A stretch of 5,957 nucleotides of DNA from JANOBJ01 sp031411575 (GCA_031411575.1 JANOBJ010000359.1:1-5957); one strand, 5' to 3'. Positions 1 to 5,621 are shown, numbered from the stretch's first letter. Translations and numbers: made by a program. The notes: a model not told the origin generated them from the sequence alone.

Positions 1-443
1 CCACCCACCTGCTGGAAGTAGGTGAACTGCGTCACTTCCATGCCGTTCAGCCACACCTCCCAGCCCAGACCCCACGCGCCGAGCGTGGGGTTCTCCCAGT
101 CGTCTTCGACAAAGCGGATGTCGTTCTTCTTCAAGTCAAACCCCAGCGCTTCGAGCGAGCCGAGGTACAGCTCCAGGATGTTGCTGGGCGCGGGCTTCAA
201 GACCACCTGGTACTGGTAGTAATGCTGCAGGCGGTTGGGGTTCTCGCCGTAGCGGCCGTCTTTCGGGCGGCGGCTGGGCTGCACATAGGCGGCCTTCCAC
301 GGCTCGGGGCCGAGTGCTCTTAAAAACGTAGCGGTATGTGACGTACCGGCGCCGACCTCCATGTCATAGGGCTGCAAAAGTGCACAACCCTGGGCGTCCC
401 AGTAGGACTGCAGTTTCAAGATGATTTGTTGGAAGGTCAGCAT
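1..443 (-). CDS. glyQ: Glycine--tRNA ligase alpha subunit (partial, 3' end outside window)
   Basis: This is the catalytic alpha chain of the bacterial alpha2beta2 glycyl-tRNA synthetase, which charges tRNA-Gly in the cytoplasm together with GlyS. Reading the minus strand from the ATG at 441-443 gives 147 residues, starting MLTFQQIILKLQSYW, without a stop before the window edge. Hallmark blocks of the family are all present in order: DMEVGAGTSH (about residues 27-36), YVQPSRRPKDGRYGENPNRL (about 53-72), the ELYLGSLEALG stretch, and DWENPTLGAWGLGWEVWLNG (about 115-134). The family is about 300 residues long, so roughly the N-terminal half is seen. The start matches the usual short betaproteobacterial N-terminus; no strong Shine-Dalgarno is visible, only a GAG a few bases upstream. 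glyS would be expected just beyond position 1, which is outside the window. Confidence 0.97.
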   Translation of the reverse strand, partial: MLTFQQIILKLQSYWDAQGCALLQPYDMEVGAGTSHTATFLRALGPEPWKAAYVQPSRRPKDGRYGENPNRLQHYYQYQVVLKPAPSNILELYLGSLEALGFDLKKNDIRFVEDDWENPTLGAWGLGWEVWLNGMEVTQFTYFQQVG

Positions 444-510
444 GGTTCTCAGGGGATGACTTCGACCGGCCCCGCCCGGACGGATGGCCGTGGACGCGAG
501 ACCCAGCCCG

Positions 511-530
511 CGTAAACCCTTGATTTTACG
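511..530. repeat. Short inverted repeat in the glyQ/transporter divergent region
   Basis: CGTAAA at 511-516 is the exact reverse complement of TTTACG at 525-530, separated by an 8-bp loop. G/C bases outside the arms extend the pairing imperfectly (CCCG on one side, GGG on the other). It overlaps the candidate glyQ -10 box and lies 40-60 bp upstream of the transporter start. It may be an operator or may be accidental. Confidence 0.35.
523..528 (-). promoter_or_regulatory. Possible -10 box for glyQ
   Basis: Read on the minus strand this is TAAAAT (5 of 6 matches to TATAAT), about 80 bp upstream of the glyQ start. It is the only AT-rich hexamer in the 127-bp divergent region. No good -35 hexamer lies 16-18 bp further up (AGGGTA at 17 bp), so the call is tentative. 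The box overlaps one arm of the small inverted repeat at 511-530. Confidence 0.35.
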
Positions 531-560
531 GGCCTTCCACCCGATTACCCTTGGCCGCGA

Positions 561-564
561 GGAG
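561..564 (+). promoter_or_regulatory. Ribosome binding site that decides the transporter start
   Basis: GAGGAG ends at 564, with GGAG at 561-564 placed 6 bp before the GTG at 571. This spacing favours GTG 571 over the upstream in-frame ATG at 484, which has no comparable site and would add 29 non-hydrophobic, family-atypical residues. Confidence 0.75.
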
Positions 565-570
565 ACACAC

Positions 571-1458
571 GTGACCGCACAACAACTGATCCTGAGCCTG
601 GTGCTGGCCACCATGGTGTTTTCAGTGGCGCTGGAGCTGAAGGTGGCCGACTTTCGCCGCGTGGCGCAGACGCCCAAAGCCGTGGTCTGCGGGCTGATCC
701 CGCAATTCGTCCTGCTGCCGGTGGGCACCTGGGCCGCGACGATGGTGCTCGATTTGCCGCCCAACGTGGAAGCCGCCATGATCCTGGTGGCGTCGTGCCC
801 CGGCGGCTCGCTCTCCAACGTGATCACCCACTTCGGGCGCGGCAACACGGCGCTGTCGGTCAGTGTGTCGGCGGTGGCGGCGCTGATGGCGTTGGTGCTG
901 ACGCCGTTCAACTTCAGCTGGATGGTGGCCGCCAACCCGGTCACGGCCGGCTGGCTGCGCACGCTGTCGATCGACGCGTCGGACATCTGGATCAGCCTGC
1001 TGGCGCTGTTGGCCGTGCCGATGCTGCTGGGCTTGGCGGTGGGTTACAAACTGCCGGCGCTCACGGCGCGCATCCAGAAGCCGCTGGCGAATTTTTCGCT
1101 GCTGGCGCTGCTGGCTTTCATCGTGCTGGGGCTGATCAAGGAGCGCCAGTTGCTGAACCTGGGCCTGCTGCCGCTGCTGCTGATCGTGGTGCTGCACAAC
1201 GCCAGCGGCCTGTTCTTCGGCTGGATCACCAGCAAAGCCATGGGCGTGAGCACGCGCGACCGGCGTGCCGTGATGATCGAAGGCGGCATGCAGAACTCGG
1301 GCCTGGCGCTGGGCATCATCGGCGTGCAGTTCGGCAGCGACCTGGGCATGGTGATCATCGCCAGCCTCTGGGGCATCTGGCACATCGTGAGCGGCCTGGC
1401 CTGCGCGCTGGTGTGGCGGCGCCAGGATGCGCGCGCCCTGGCGTCGGGTTTGGCCTGA
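571..1458 (+). CDS. Bile acid:sodium symporter family (SBF/BASS) transporter
   Basis: This is an inner-membrane secondary transporter of the SBF family (PF01758), which includes bile-acid, pantothenate and other organic-anion:Na+ symporters; the substrate here cannot be told from sequence. With the GTG start at 571 the protein has 295 residues, a normal bacterial size, and begins inside the first hydrophobic segment. It is very hydrophobic throughout, compatible with 9-10 membrane segments. Two family signatures are clear: CPGGSLSN at about residues 76-83 followed by a GNTALSVSVSA stretch, and EGGMQNSGLALGI at about 237-249. In the structurally known members these two regions form the crossing helices that bind Na+. 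The gene stands alone on the plus strand, diverges from glyQ, and ends 3 bp from the end of lnt. A longer form from ATG 484 is possible but unlikely. Confidence 0.9.
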   Translation: MTAQQLILSLVLATMVFSVALELKVADFRRVAQTPKAVVCGLIPQFVLLPVGTWAATMVLDLPPNVEAAMILVASCPGGSLSNVITHFGRGNTALSVSVSAVAALMALVLTPFNFSWMVAANPVTAGWLRTLSIDASDIWISLLALLAVPMLLGLAVGYKLPALTARIQKPLANFSLLALLAFIVLGLIKERQLLNLGLLPLLLIVVLHNASGLFFGWITSKAMGVSTRDRRAVMIEGGMQNSGLALGIIGVQFGSDLGMVIIASLWGIWHIVSGLACALVWRRQDARALASGLA

Positions 1459-1461
1459 AAT

Positions 1462-3066
1462 CTAGCCGCGCCGCCGCAGCCAGGCGGCCACGCCCACCGC
1501 CGCCAAGGCCAGCACCCACAGCGGCGCCAGCCCGAAGCGCGACACCCACCAGGCGTACGGCGTGGTGCCGGTGCGGCCCTCCACCTCGCCCACCAGCACG
1601 CCGCGGGTGTGGCGCTCGAGCGCATGCGTGACGCGGCCACGGTGGTCGATGATGACGGTGGCGCCGGTGTTGGTGGCGCGGATCATCGGCCGCGCAAACT
1701 CCAGCGCGCGCATGCGACTGATGTGCAGGTGCTGGTCAATCGCCACGCTGTTGCCAAACCACGCAATGTTGCTGAGGTTGACCATGATGGTGGGCGCCGA
1801 GGCCGCGTCGGCAAAGCGCGCGCCCAGCTCTTCGCCAAACAAATCTTCGTAGCAGATGTTGGGCGCCAGCCGCTGGCCCTGCCACTCGAACGACGGCTGG
1901 CCCACCTCGCCGCGGTTGAAGTCGCCCAGCGGGATGTTCATCATTTCGGTGAACCAGCGAAAGCCGGTGGGGATGAACTCGCCGAACGGCACCAGGTGGT
2001 GCTTGTCGTAGCGGTAGGGCTCGCGCGGGTCGGCCGGCCCGGGCTTCAGGCCCACCACCGAATTGGTGTAACCCACCTCGATGTTGCCCAGCGGCACGCC
2101 GACCAGTGCCGCCTGCTGGCCGCTGCTGAAACGGGTTTTGAGCGCGTCCCAGTAGCCCTCGGGCAGCTGCGTCGGCAGCATCGGCACGGCGGTTTCGGGC
2201 GCGACGACCAGCGGCGTTTTCGCATCGCGCAGTTGCTCGGCGTACCACTGCAGCGCCTGCGGCACGCCGCTGCCGGGCTGGAACTTCTCGTCCTGCGGGA
2301 TATTGCCCTGCAGCAGCGTGACCGCCACCTTCTGCGCGCTGGCGCCCACCGGCGGCAGATACGACATCGCCACCGGCGTGCCAAACACCAGCACGATCAG
2401 CAACCCGACCGCCAGCATGCCGCCCGGCTTGGCCTTGCCCAGGATGCCCGGCAGCAGCGCGGCCAGCACGGCAGCCAGCGCGGCCAGGCCGTACACGCCC
2501 ATCCAGCCCGCATAGGCCGCGAGCGGCCCGCTCACGTGCGCATAGCCGCTTGCACCCCACGGAAAACCGGTCAGCCAGCGGCCCCGCACCAGCTCGGCCA
2601 GCGTCCACAACGCTGCAAAAACAATAGCACGCCATGCCCTGCTGGTCTGGACCTGCGGCGGGAAAAGCACCAAAAACAGCGTGCAGGCCACGGCGTAGTA
2701 CAGCGCCAGGAAGCCGCTGAGCGCCAGCACCGCCAGCGCCGCCAGCGGAGCGGCCAGCCCACCGTAGGTGTGCATTGAGATGTAGAGCCACCAGAACGTG
2801 CCCGCCAGCCAGGCCACGCCAAACAGCCAGCCCAGCCACGCGGCCCGCACACCGGCCGAGGCGCGCTCGGTATCAACCCAGGTGCTGCTGCTCCACGACA
2901 GCTCATCCTCGGCCACCCGGTCGAGCGACCAGACCAGGAGCGCCAGACTCAACACTTGCAGCCACCACAGCGGCTGGCCGTTCCACGGCGCGGCAATCGA
3001 CACCGCCTGCGCGGCGCCCGCCAGCAGGGCCACCAGGGGTAAGGCGAGCCGCTTTCTCAGGCGCAT
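1462..3066 (-). CDS. lnt: Apolipoprotein N-acyltransferase
   Basis: Lnt is the inner-membrane enzyme that transfers an acyl chain from phospholipid to the N-terminal cysteine of diacylglyceryl-lipoproteins, the last step of lipoprotein maturation. The 534-residue protein has several hydrophobic segments in the N-terminal 235 residues, a periplasmic nitrilase-like domain at about 245-500, and a final membrane helix at about 511-530 followed by RRRG. The catalytic triad is visible: E291 in VVAPETAVP, K355 in RYDKHHLVPFGEF and C405 in NICYEDLFGEE, matching E267, K335 and C387 of E. coli Lnt. E363 and E407 also match conserved positions. The length is slightly above the E. coli 512. It lies 25 bp downstream of corC, the classic ybeX-lnt arrangement, so co-transcription is likely. 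No Shine-Dalgarno precedes the ATG, and no in-frame start lies further up before corC ends. Confidence 0.97.
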   Translation of the reverse strand: MRLRKRLALPLVALLAGAAQAVSIAAPWNGQPLWWLQVLSLALLVWSLDRVAEDELSWSSSTWVDTERASAGVRAAWLGWLFGVAWLAGTFWWLYISMHTYGGLAAPLAALAVLALSGFLALYYAVACTLFLVLFPPQVQTSRAWRAIVFAALWTLAELVRGRWLTGFPWGASGYAHVSGPLAAYAGWMGVYGLAALAAVLAALLPGILGKAKPGGMLAVGLLIVLVFGTPVAMSYLPPVGASAQKVAVTLLQGNIPQDEKFQPGSGVPQALQWYAEQLRDAKTPLVVAPETAVPMLPTQLPEGYWDALKTRFSSGQQAALVGVPLGNIEVGYTNSVVGLKPGPADPREPYRYDKHHLVPFGEFIPTGFRWFTEMMNIPLGDFNRGEVGQPSFEWQGQRLAPNICYEDLFGEELGARFADAASAPTIMVNLSNIAWFGNSVAIDQHLHISRMRALEFARPMIRATNTGATVIIDHRGRVTHALERHTRGVLVGEVEGRTGTTPYAWWVSRFGLAPLWVLALAAVGVAAWLRRRG

Positions 3067-3092
3067 GGACGGCGGGACAGCATGGAACGCAT
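3057..3092 (-). other. 11-codon reading frame bridging corC stop and lnt start
   Basis: The corC stop and a new ATG overlap as TGATG (stop 3094-3092, ATG 3092-3090). This frame reads MRSMLSRRPCA and ends with TGA at 3059-3057, just inside lnt, whose own ATG is at 3066-3064 in another frame. lnt has no recognisable ribosome binding site, so ribosomes finishing corC could restart here and terminate beside the lnt start. It may be a coupling device and not a functional peptide, or simply a coincidence of a 25-bp gap. Confidence 0.3.
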
Positions 3093-3967
3093 CAGCCCGT
3101 CGGGTCTTTGTCGGCCACCGGCGACACCTTGAACCAGCGCACGGCGCCGCCCTTGGTGTGCAGCACCACGAAATTCAGACCGGCGAGCGCGTGGTGTTCG
3201 CCGCGCTTGGGCACGTGGCCCATCTCGTGGGCGATCAGGCCGCCGATGGTGTCGAACTGGTTTTCGGCGTCGCTGCGGTTCAGCGTCACGCCAAACGCCT
3301 CGTTGACGCGGCCGATTTCGGTGTCGCCGCTGACGCGGTAGGTGTGGTCGGCCAGGCCGAAGATGTCGCCCTCGTCGGCGGCGATGTCGAATTCATCCTC
3401 GATCTCGCCGACGATCTGCTCCAGCACGTCCTCGATCGTGACCAGCCCGGCCACGCGGCCGAACTCGTCGATGGCGATTGCCAGGTGGTTGCGGTTGCCG
3501 CGAAAGTCGCGCAGCAGATCATTGAGGCCCTTGCTCTCGGGCACGAACACGGCCGGTCGCAGCAGCGCGCGGATATTGAGCTCGGGCGCACGCTGCAGTT
3601 TCAGCAGATCCTTGGCCATCAGGATGCCGATGATGTTCTCGCGCTCCCCCTCGTACACCGGAAAGCGCGAGTGCGCGGTGTCGATGATCAGGTGCAGCAG
3701 CTCGTCAAACGGCGAGTCGATGTTGACCAGATCCATGCGTGGCGCGGCCACCATCACGTCGCCGGCCGTCATGTCGGCCATGCGGATCACGCCTTCGAGC
3801 ATGACCCGGGATTCGGCCCCGATGACCTGGTTGTCCTCGGCGTCGGCCAGCGTTTCGATCAACTCATCCTTGGAATCGGGGCCGGGCGAGATGAGTTCCA
3901 CCAGGCGCTGGAAAAACGTGCGCTTGTCTTCGCGCTCGGCGGGACGCGCCGGGTGGGGGTCTGACAC
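3092..3967 (-). CDS. corC: CorC/HlyC-family CBS-domain protein (YbeX-like)
   Basis: The 291-residue protein lacks membrane segments and is a cytoplasmic or peripheral CorC/YbeX-type protein; the family is linked to magnesium/cobalt efflux and, for YbeX, to ribosome-related phenotypes. Domains in order are an acidic N-terminal region (1-65), CBS 1 at about 68-128 containing HSRFPVYEG, CBS 2 at about 133-190 containing the typical IDEFGRVAGLVTIEDVLEQIVGEIEDE stretch, and a CorC_HlyC domain (PF03471) at about 205-285. CBS pairs usually bind adenine nucleotides. There is no N-terminal DUF21 membrane domain, which is normal for the short form. The start is GTG at 3967-3965; no ATG lies in frame nearby, and AAGG lies only 2 bp upstream, so initiation looks weak. 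It is followed directly by lnt, as in E. coli ybeX-lnt. A direct transport role is not shown by the sequence. Confidence 0.93.
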   Translation of the reverse strand: MSDPHPARPAEREDKRTFFQRLVELISPGPDSKDELIETLADAEDNQVIGAESRVMLEGVIRMADMTAGDVMVAAPRMDLVNIDSPFDELLHLIIDTAHSRFPVYEGERENIIGILMAKDLLKLQRAPELNIRALLRPAVFVPESKGLNDLLRDFRGNRNHLAIAIDEFGRVAGLVTIEDVLEQIVGEIEDEFDIAADEGDIFGLADHTYRVSGDTEIGRVNEAFGVTLNRSDAENQFDTIGGLIAHEMGHVPKRGEHHALAGLNFVVLHTKGGAVRWFKVSPVADKDPTG

Positions 3968-4095
3968 AGCCTTGGATGCAGGACGTGCGGTAGTTGGGGA
4001 ACCGCAAGGATAGCGGAAAAGCAGTGGATGGCCCCCACCCTTGTCGCTGCGCGTACTACGCTGGACGAGCCGCTGCCAGAGTCCGCGTCCCTTCG

Positions 4096-4135
4096 GGCTG
4101 TCCCGCCCTGCGCAGGCAGGCCGGGAGCCGCAGCC
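4096..4135. repeat. Imperfect GC-rich hairpin in the corC/GNAT intergenic region
   Basis: CCCG-C-CCTGC (4102-4111) pairs with GCAGG-C-CGGG (4116-4125) around a GCAG loop: 9 base pairs with one symmetric C/C mismatch. An outer stem GGCTG (4096-4100) with CAGCC (4131-4135) extends it across an asymmetric internal loop. No T-run follows on either strand, so it is not a standard intrinsic terminator. Its form suggests a REP-like or other dispersed intergenic element. The rest of the 216-bp gap (3968-4183) shows no gene that I can support. Confidence 0.6.
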
Positions 4136-4151
4136 TTCAGCCCGTCGGGAG

Positions 4152-4187
4152 CTAGCCTCGCTTGGGGCGGCCCGGCGCGAGCGCTAG
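4152..4187. repeat. Imperfect hairpin overlapping the end of the GNAT gene
   Basis: CTAGCCTCGC (4152-4161) pairs with GCGAG-C-GCTAG (4177-4187): ten base pairs interrupted only by a bulged C. The loop holds GGGC-G-GCCC (4165-4173). The arm overlaps the stop codon of the acetyltransferase gene (4184-4186). Downstream of the gene on the minus strand the flank is GC-rich without a U-tract, so Rho-independent termination is not supported, although the stem could protect the 3' end of the mRNA. It may be the second half of a paired element with the hairpin at 4096-4135. Confidence 0.55.
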
Positions 4188-4933
4188 TCGGACAACCTGT
4201 TGCGCGCTTCGCGCACGCCGCGGCGCACCTCTTGCACGCCGGCCAGGAAGTCCCAGAACTGCTTGGCCTGCACCTTGAGGCGGTAGTCCGTCTGGGCCAG
4301 TTGCTCCTCGACCATCTCGGTCACCCGGCTGTCCAGCGTGGCGGGGGGCAGCTTGAGGTAGGCCTCGGTTTCGGAGCCGTCGCGCTCGACCACGGCGCCG
4401 GCGTTGCGCGCGATCTTGAGCATGGCGGTGTTTTCGCTCAGGGCGTGGATGAACACCATCGTCACGCCTTCGTTGCGCGCGTGCATCACGGCGCGGTCAA
4501 ACAGGCGCGCGCCGTAGCCCCGGCCGCGCGCGGCTTTGCTGACCGACACGCCAAATTCGGCGCAGGCCTGGCACTTGGGATCGATCGAAAACGCCAGGTG
4601 CGCCATGGCGATCAGCTCGATCTTGCGGTTGTAGATGCCAAAAATCTCGTCCCGGTCGAAATTCAGGCCATCGGCGTAGCGGCGCACCTGCTCGTCGTTG
4701 GCGGCGTAGCCAAAGCGCAGGTAGCGGTCGTGCTCGTCCAGCCCCAGCAGGTGCTGGGCGATGCGCTCACGGTGATTGGCGCCCAACGAGCGGATGGGGA
4801 TCAGCACCGGCTCGCGCTTGGGCTCGCCGTCGTTGGGGGCGGGCGTGGTGGTCGCGGCGTCATGTGCCGGCGCGCGGAAAAACTCGCGCCCCGCGTCCAG
4901 CGATGCCTTGATCAGAAGTTTCGGCTCAACCAT
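4184..4933 (-). CDS. GNAT-family N-acetyltransferase, substrate unknown
   Basis: The 249-residue protein is predicted to be a soluble acetyl-CoA-dependent N-acetyltransferase. The GNAT core is at about residues 45-195. Motif A is FGVSVSKAARGRGYGARLFDRA (about 127-148) with the acetyl-CoA pyrophosphate-binding RGRGYG loop at 136-141. The motif B region NEGVTMVFIHALSENTAMLKIARNAGA (about 154-180) carries the typical N168 and the MLKIARNAGA helix. An N-terminal extension of about 40 residues, including a low-complexity stretch (APAHDAATTTPAPNDG), and a charged C-terminal helical region (about 200-249) lie outside the core; neither gives a function. The gene has no operon partner: 216 bp to corC downstream and 175 bp to the Lrp gene upstream. 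The ATG at 4933 has no good Shine-Dalgarno, and a TATATT sits 6 bp before it. Protein or small-molecule substrates are equally possible. Confidence 0.85.
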   Translation of the reverse strand: MVEPKLLIKASLDAGREFFRAPAHDAATTTPAPNDGEPKREPVLIPIRSLGANHRERIAQHLLGLDEHDRYLRFGYAANDEQVRRYADGLNFDRDEIFGIYNRKIELIAMAHLAFSIDPKCQACAEFGVSVSKAARGRGYGARLFDRAVMHARNEGVTMVFIHALSENTAMLKIARNAGAVVERDGSETEAYLKLPPATLDSRVTEMVEEQLAQTDYRLKVQAKQFWDFLAGVQEVRRGVREARNRLSD

Positions 4934-4939
4934 GGGCTC

Positions 4940-4945
4940 AATATA
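4940..4945 (-). promoter_or_regulatory. Candidate -10 box for the GNAT gene
   Basis: On the minus strand this reads TATATT, only 6 bp (GAGCCC) upstream of the ATG at 4933. A start site at the normal distance would fall on or next to the start codon, giving a leaderless mRNA. There is no good -35 box (GCGAAA at 17 bp). An interrupted palindrome TTCC-CTA-GGAA (4952-4962) lies in the spacer and could be an operator or activator site. Confidence 0.35.
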
Positions 4946-4983
4946 CGGGTTTTCCCTAGGAATTTCGCTCTAAGTCGGGACAA

Positions 4984-4995
4984 CCCTGCGCAGGC
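4984..4995. repeat. 12-bp repeat, second copy at 4106-4117
   Basis: CCCTGCGCAGGC occurs here and, in the same orientation, at 4106-4117, so the copies bracket the GNAT gene. Each contains the perfect palindrome CCTGCGCAGG. Just upstream of this copy, AGTCGGGACAACCCTG (4973-4988) also resembles AGTCGGACAACCTG (4186-4199) with two single-base insertions. In GC-rich DNA this may be chance. Confidence 0.35.
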
Positions 4996-5054
4996 TATGG
5001 ACAGGCATTTTTGGCATCAAATTGCCCCGTTGTGCTCGTCCCCTGGTCATAGTT

Positions 5055-5073
5055 TGCTATATATTTCATAGCA
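5055..5073. repeat. AT-rich intergenic hairpin
   Basis: TGCTAT (5055-5060) and ATAGCA (5068-5073) form a perfect 6-bp stem around a 7-base loop, in the otherwise geneless stretch between the Lrp and GNAT genes. On neither strand is it followed by a T-run, so it is not a convincing terminator of the Lrp gene. Hairpins with TAGC-type arms are, as I recall, common between genes in Comamonadaceae, and this may be one of that family. A near-tandem GCATCTT/GCATCTG pair follows at 5071-5084. Confidence 0.45.
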
Positions 5074-5108
5074 TCTTGCATCTGGACCTGTGGTGTGGAT
5101 GCACGCTG

Positions 5109-5582
5109 TTACACCGGAATCGCCGTCGTGGCCTTCACCCGGTCGAGCACAAAGCTGGTTTTGCAGTCTTCGACGCTGGGGTGTTTGAGCAGGGTATCCA
5201 TGATGAAACGGCTGTAGTGCGCCATGTCGGCCACCACCACGCGCAGCAAATAGTCCATCTCGCCGGTGAGCGCGGCGCATTCCACCACCTCGGGCCAGGT
5301 TTGCACGCTGGCGCGAAACAGGTCCATCGGGTTGCGCTTGTGGCTCTCGGTGTGCTTTTCCAGCCGCACATTGAGGTAGGCGGTGAGCCCCAGGCCCACC
5401 GATTCGGGCTTGACCAGCGCCACATAGCGGTCGATCACGCCCGATTCCTCAAGCCGTTTGACGCGCCGCAGCACCGCGCTGGGCGACAGGCTGACGGCCT
5501 CGGCGATCTGGTCGTAGGTGGCGCGGCCATCGGCTTGCAGGCTGCGCAGAATCAGTTTGTCGAGCTTGTCCAATGCTTGCAT
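5109..5582 (-). CDS. Lrp/AsnC-family transcriptional regulator
   Basis: The 157-residue protein is a feast/famine DNA-binding regulator, expected to form dimers or octamers and respond to an amino acid or related ligand. The N-terminal winged helix-turn-helix covers about residues 5-52 (LDKLILRSLQADGRATYDQIAEAVSLSPSAVLRRVKRLEESGVI in sense). The C-terminal RAM ligand-binding domain is at about 65-145, with the typical TGEMDYLLRVVVADM block at 106-120. Length is standard for the family (about 150-165). The gene diverges from hppD with 109 bp between the starts, so hppD is the obvious candidate target, with autoregulation likely. The ATG at 5582 has no Shine-Dalgarno, and a plausible promoter ends 7 bp upstream of it. 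Whether it activates or represses, and its ligand (tyrosine, phenylalanine or 4-hydroxyphenylpyruvate would fit the context), cannot be read from the sequence. Confidence 0.94.
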   Translation of the reverse strand: MQALDKLDKLILRSLQADGRATYDQIAEAVSLSPSAVLRRVKRLEESGVIDRYVALVKPESVGLGLTAYLNVRLEKHTESHKRNPMDLFRASVQTWPEVVECAALTGEMDYLLRVVVADMAHYSRFIMDTLLKHPSVEDCKTSFVLDRVKATTAIPV

Positions 5583-5589
5583 GCCGACT

Positions 5590-5618
5590 ATTCTGCAGGT
5601 TTACTGCGTTTTGGGCAA
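5590..5618 (-). promoter_or_regulatory. Candidate promoter of the Lrp/AsnC gene
   Basis: On the minus strand TTGCCC (5618-5613; 4 of 6 to TTGACA) is 17 bp from CAGAAT (5595-5590; 4 of 6 to TATAAT). The -10 box is 7 bp from the ATG, so transcription would start at or beside the start codon. The spacer contains GCAG-GTTTA-CTGC (5595-5607, plus strand), a small inverted repeat that could serve as the regulator's own binding site. Confidence 0.4.
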
Positions 5619-5621
5619 AGT

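Noticed and set aside
484..570. N-terminal extension of the transporter from ATG 484
   Set aside because: The 29 added residues are polar and not typical of the family, there is no ribosome binding site at 484, and GTG 571 has a well-placed GGAG.
622..1383. Minus-strand 253-codon frame opposite the transporter
   Set aside because: Composition dominated by Gln, Arg and His, the usual shadow of a hydrophobic GC-rich coding strand; no recognisable motif.
2608..2632. A/T-rich patch inside lnt containing CAAAAACAATAGCA
   Set aside because: It codes for residues in a normal membrane segment (AIVFAALW) without a frame break; a TAGC-type element remnant cannot be argued from this alone.
1609..3964. 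Two plus-strand open frames of almost 390 codons opposite lnt and corC (1609-2778 and 2798-3964)
   Set aside because: They are antisense to genes with complete family motifs, are rich in Arg, His, Gln and Ala as expected for GC-rich shadows, and show no domain or ribosome binding site.
3092..4149. 13-bp match TCAGCCCGTCGGG at 3092-3104 and 4137-4149
   Set aside because: The first copy encodes the end of corC and contains its stop. In about 6 kb of GC-rich sequence one such match is expected by chance.
4152..4187. Rho-independent terminator for the GNAT gene
   Set aside because: The stem is good but it begins within the coding region and is followed by GC-rich sequence without a U-tract.
4028..5071. 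Plus-strand 347-codon frame opposite the GNAT gene
   Set aside because: Mostly antisense to a gene with an intact GNAT core and running through non-coding DNA on both sides; no family resemblance seen.
5055..5073. Rho-independent terminator for the Lrp gene
   Set aside because: The stem is only 6 bp and AT-rich, and no T-run follows in the transcription direction.
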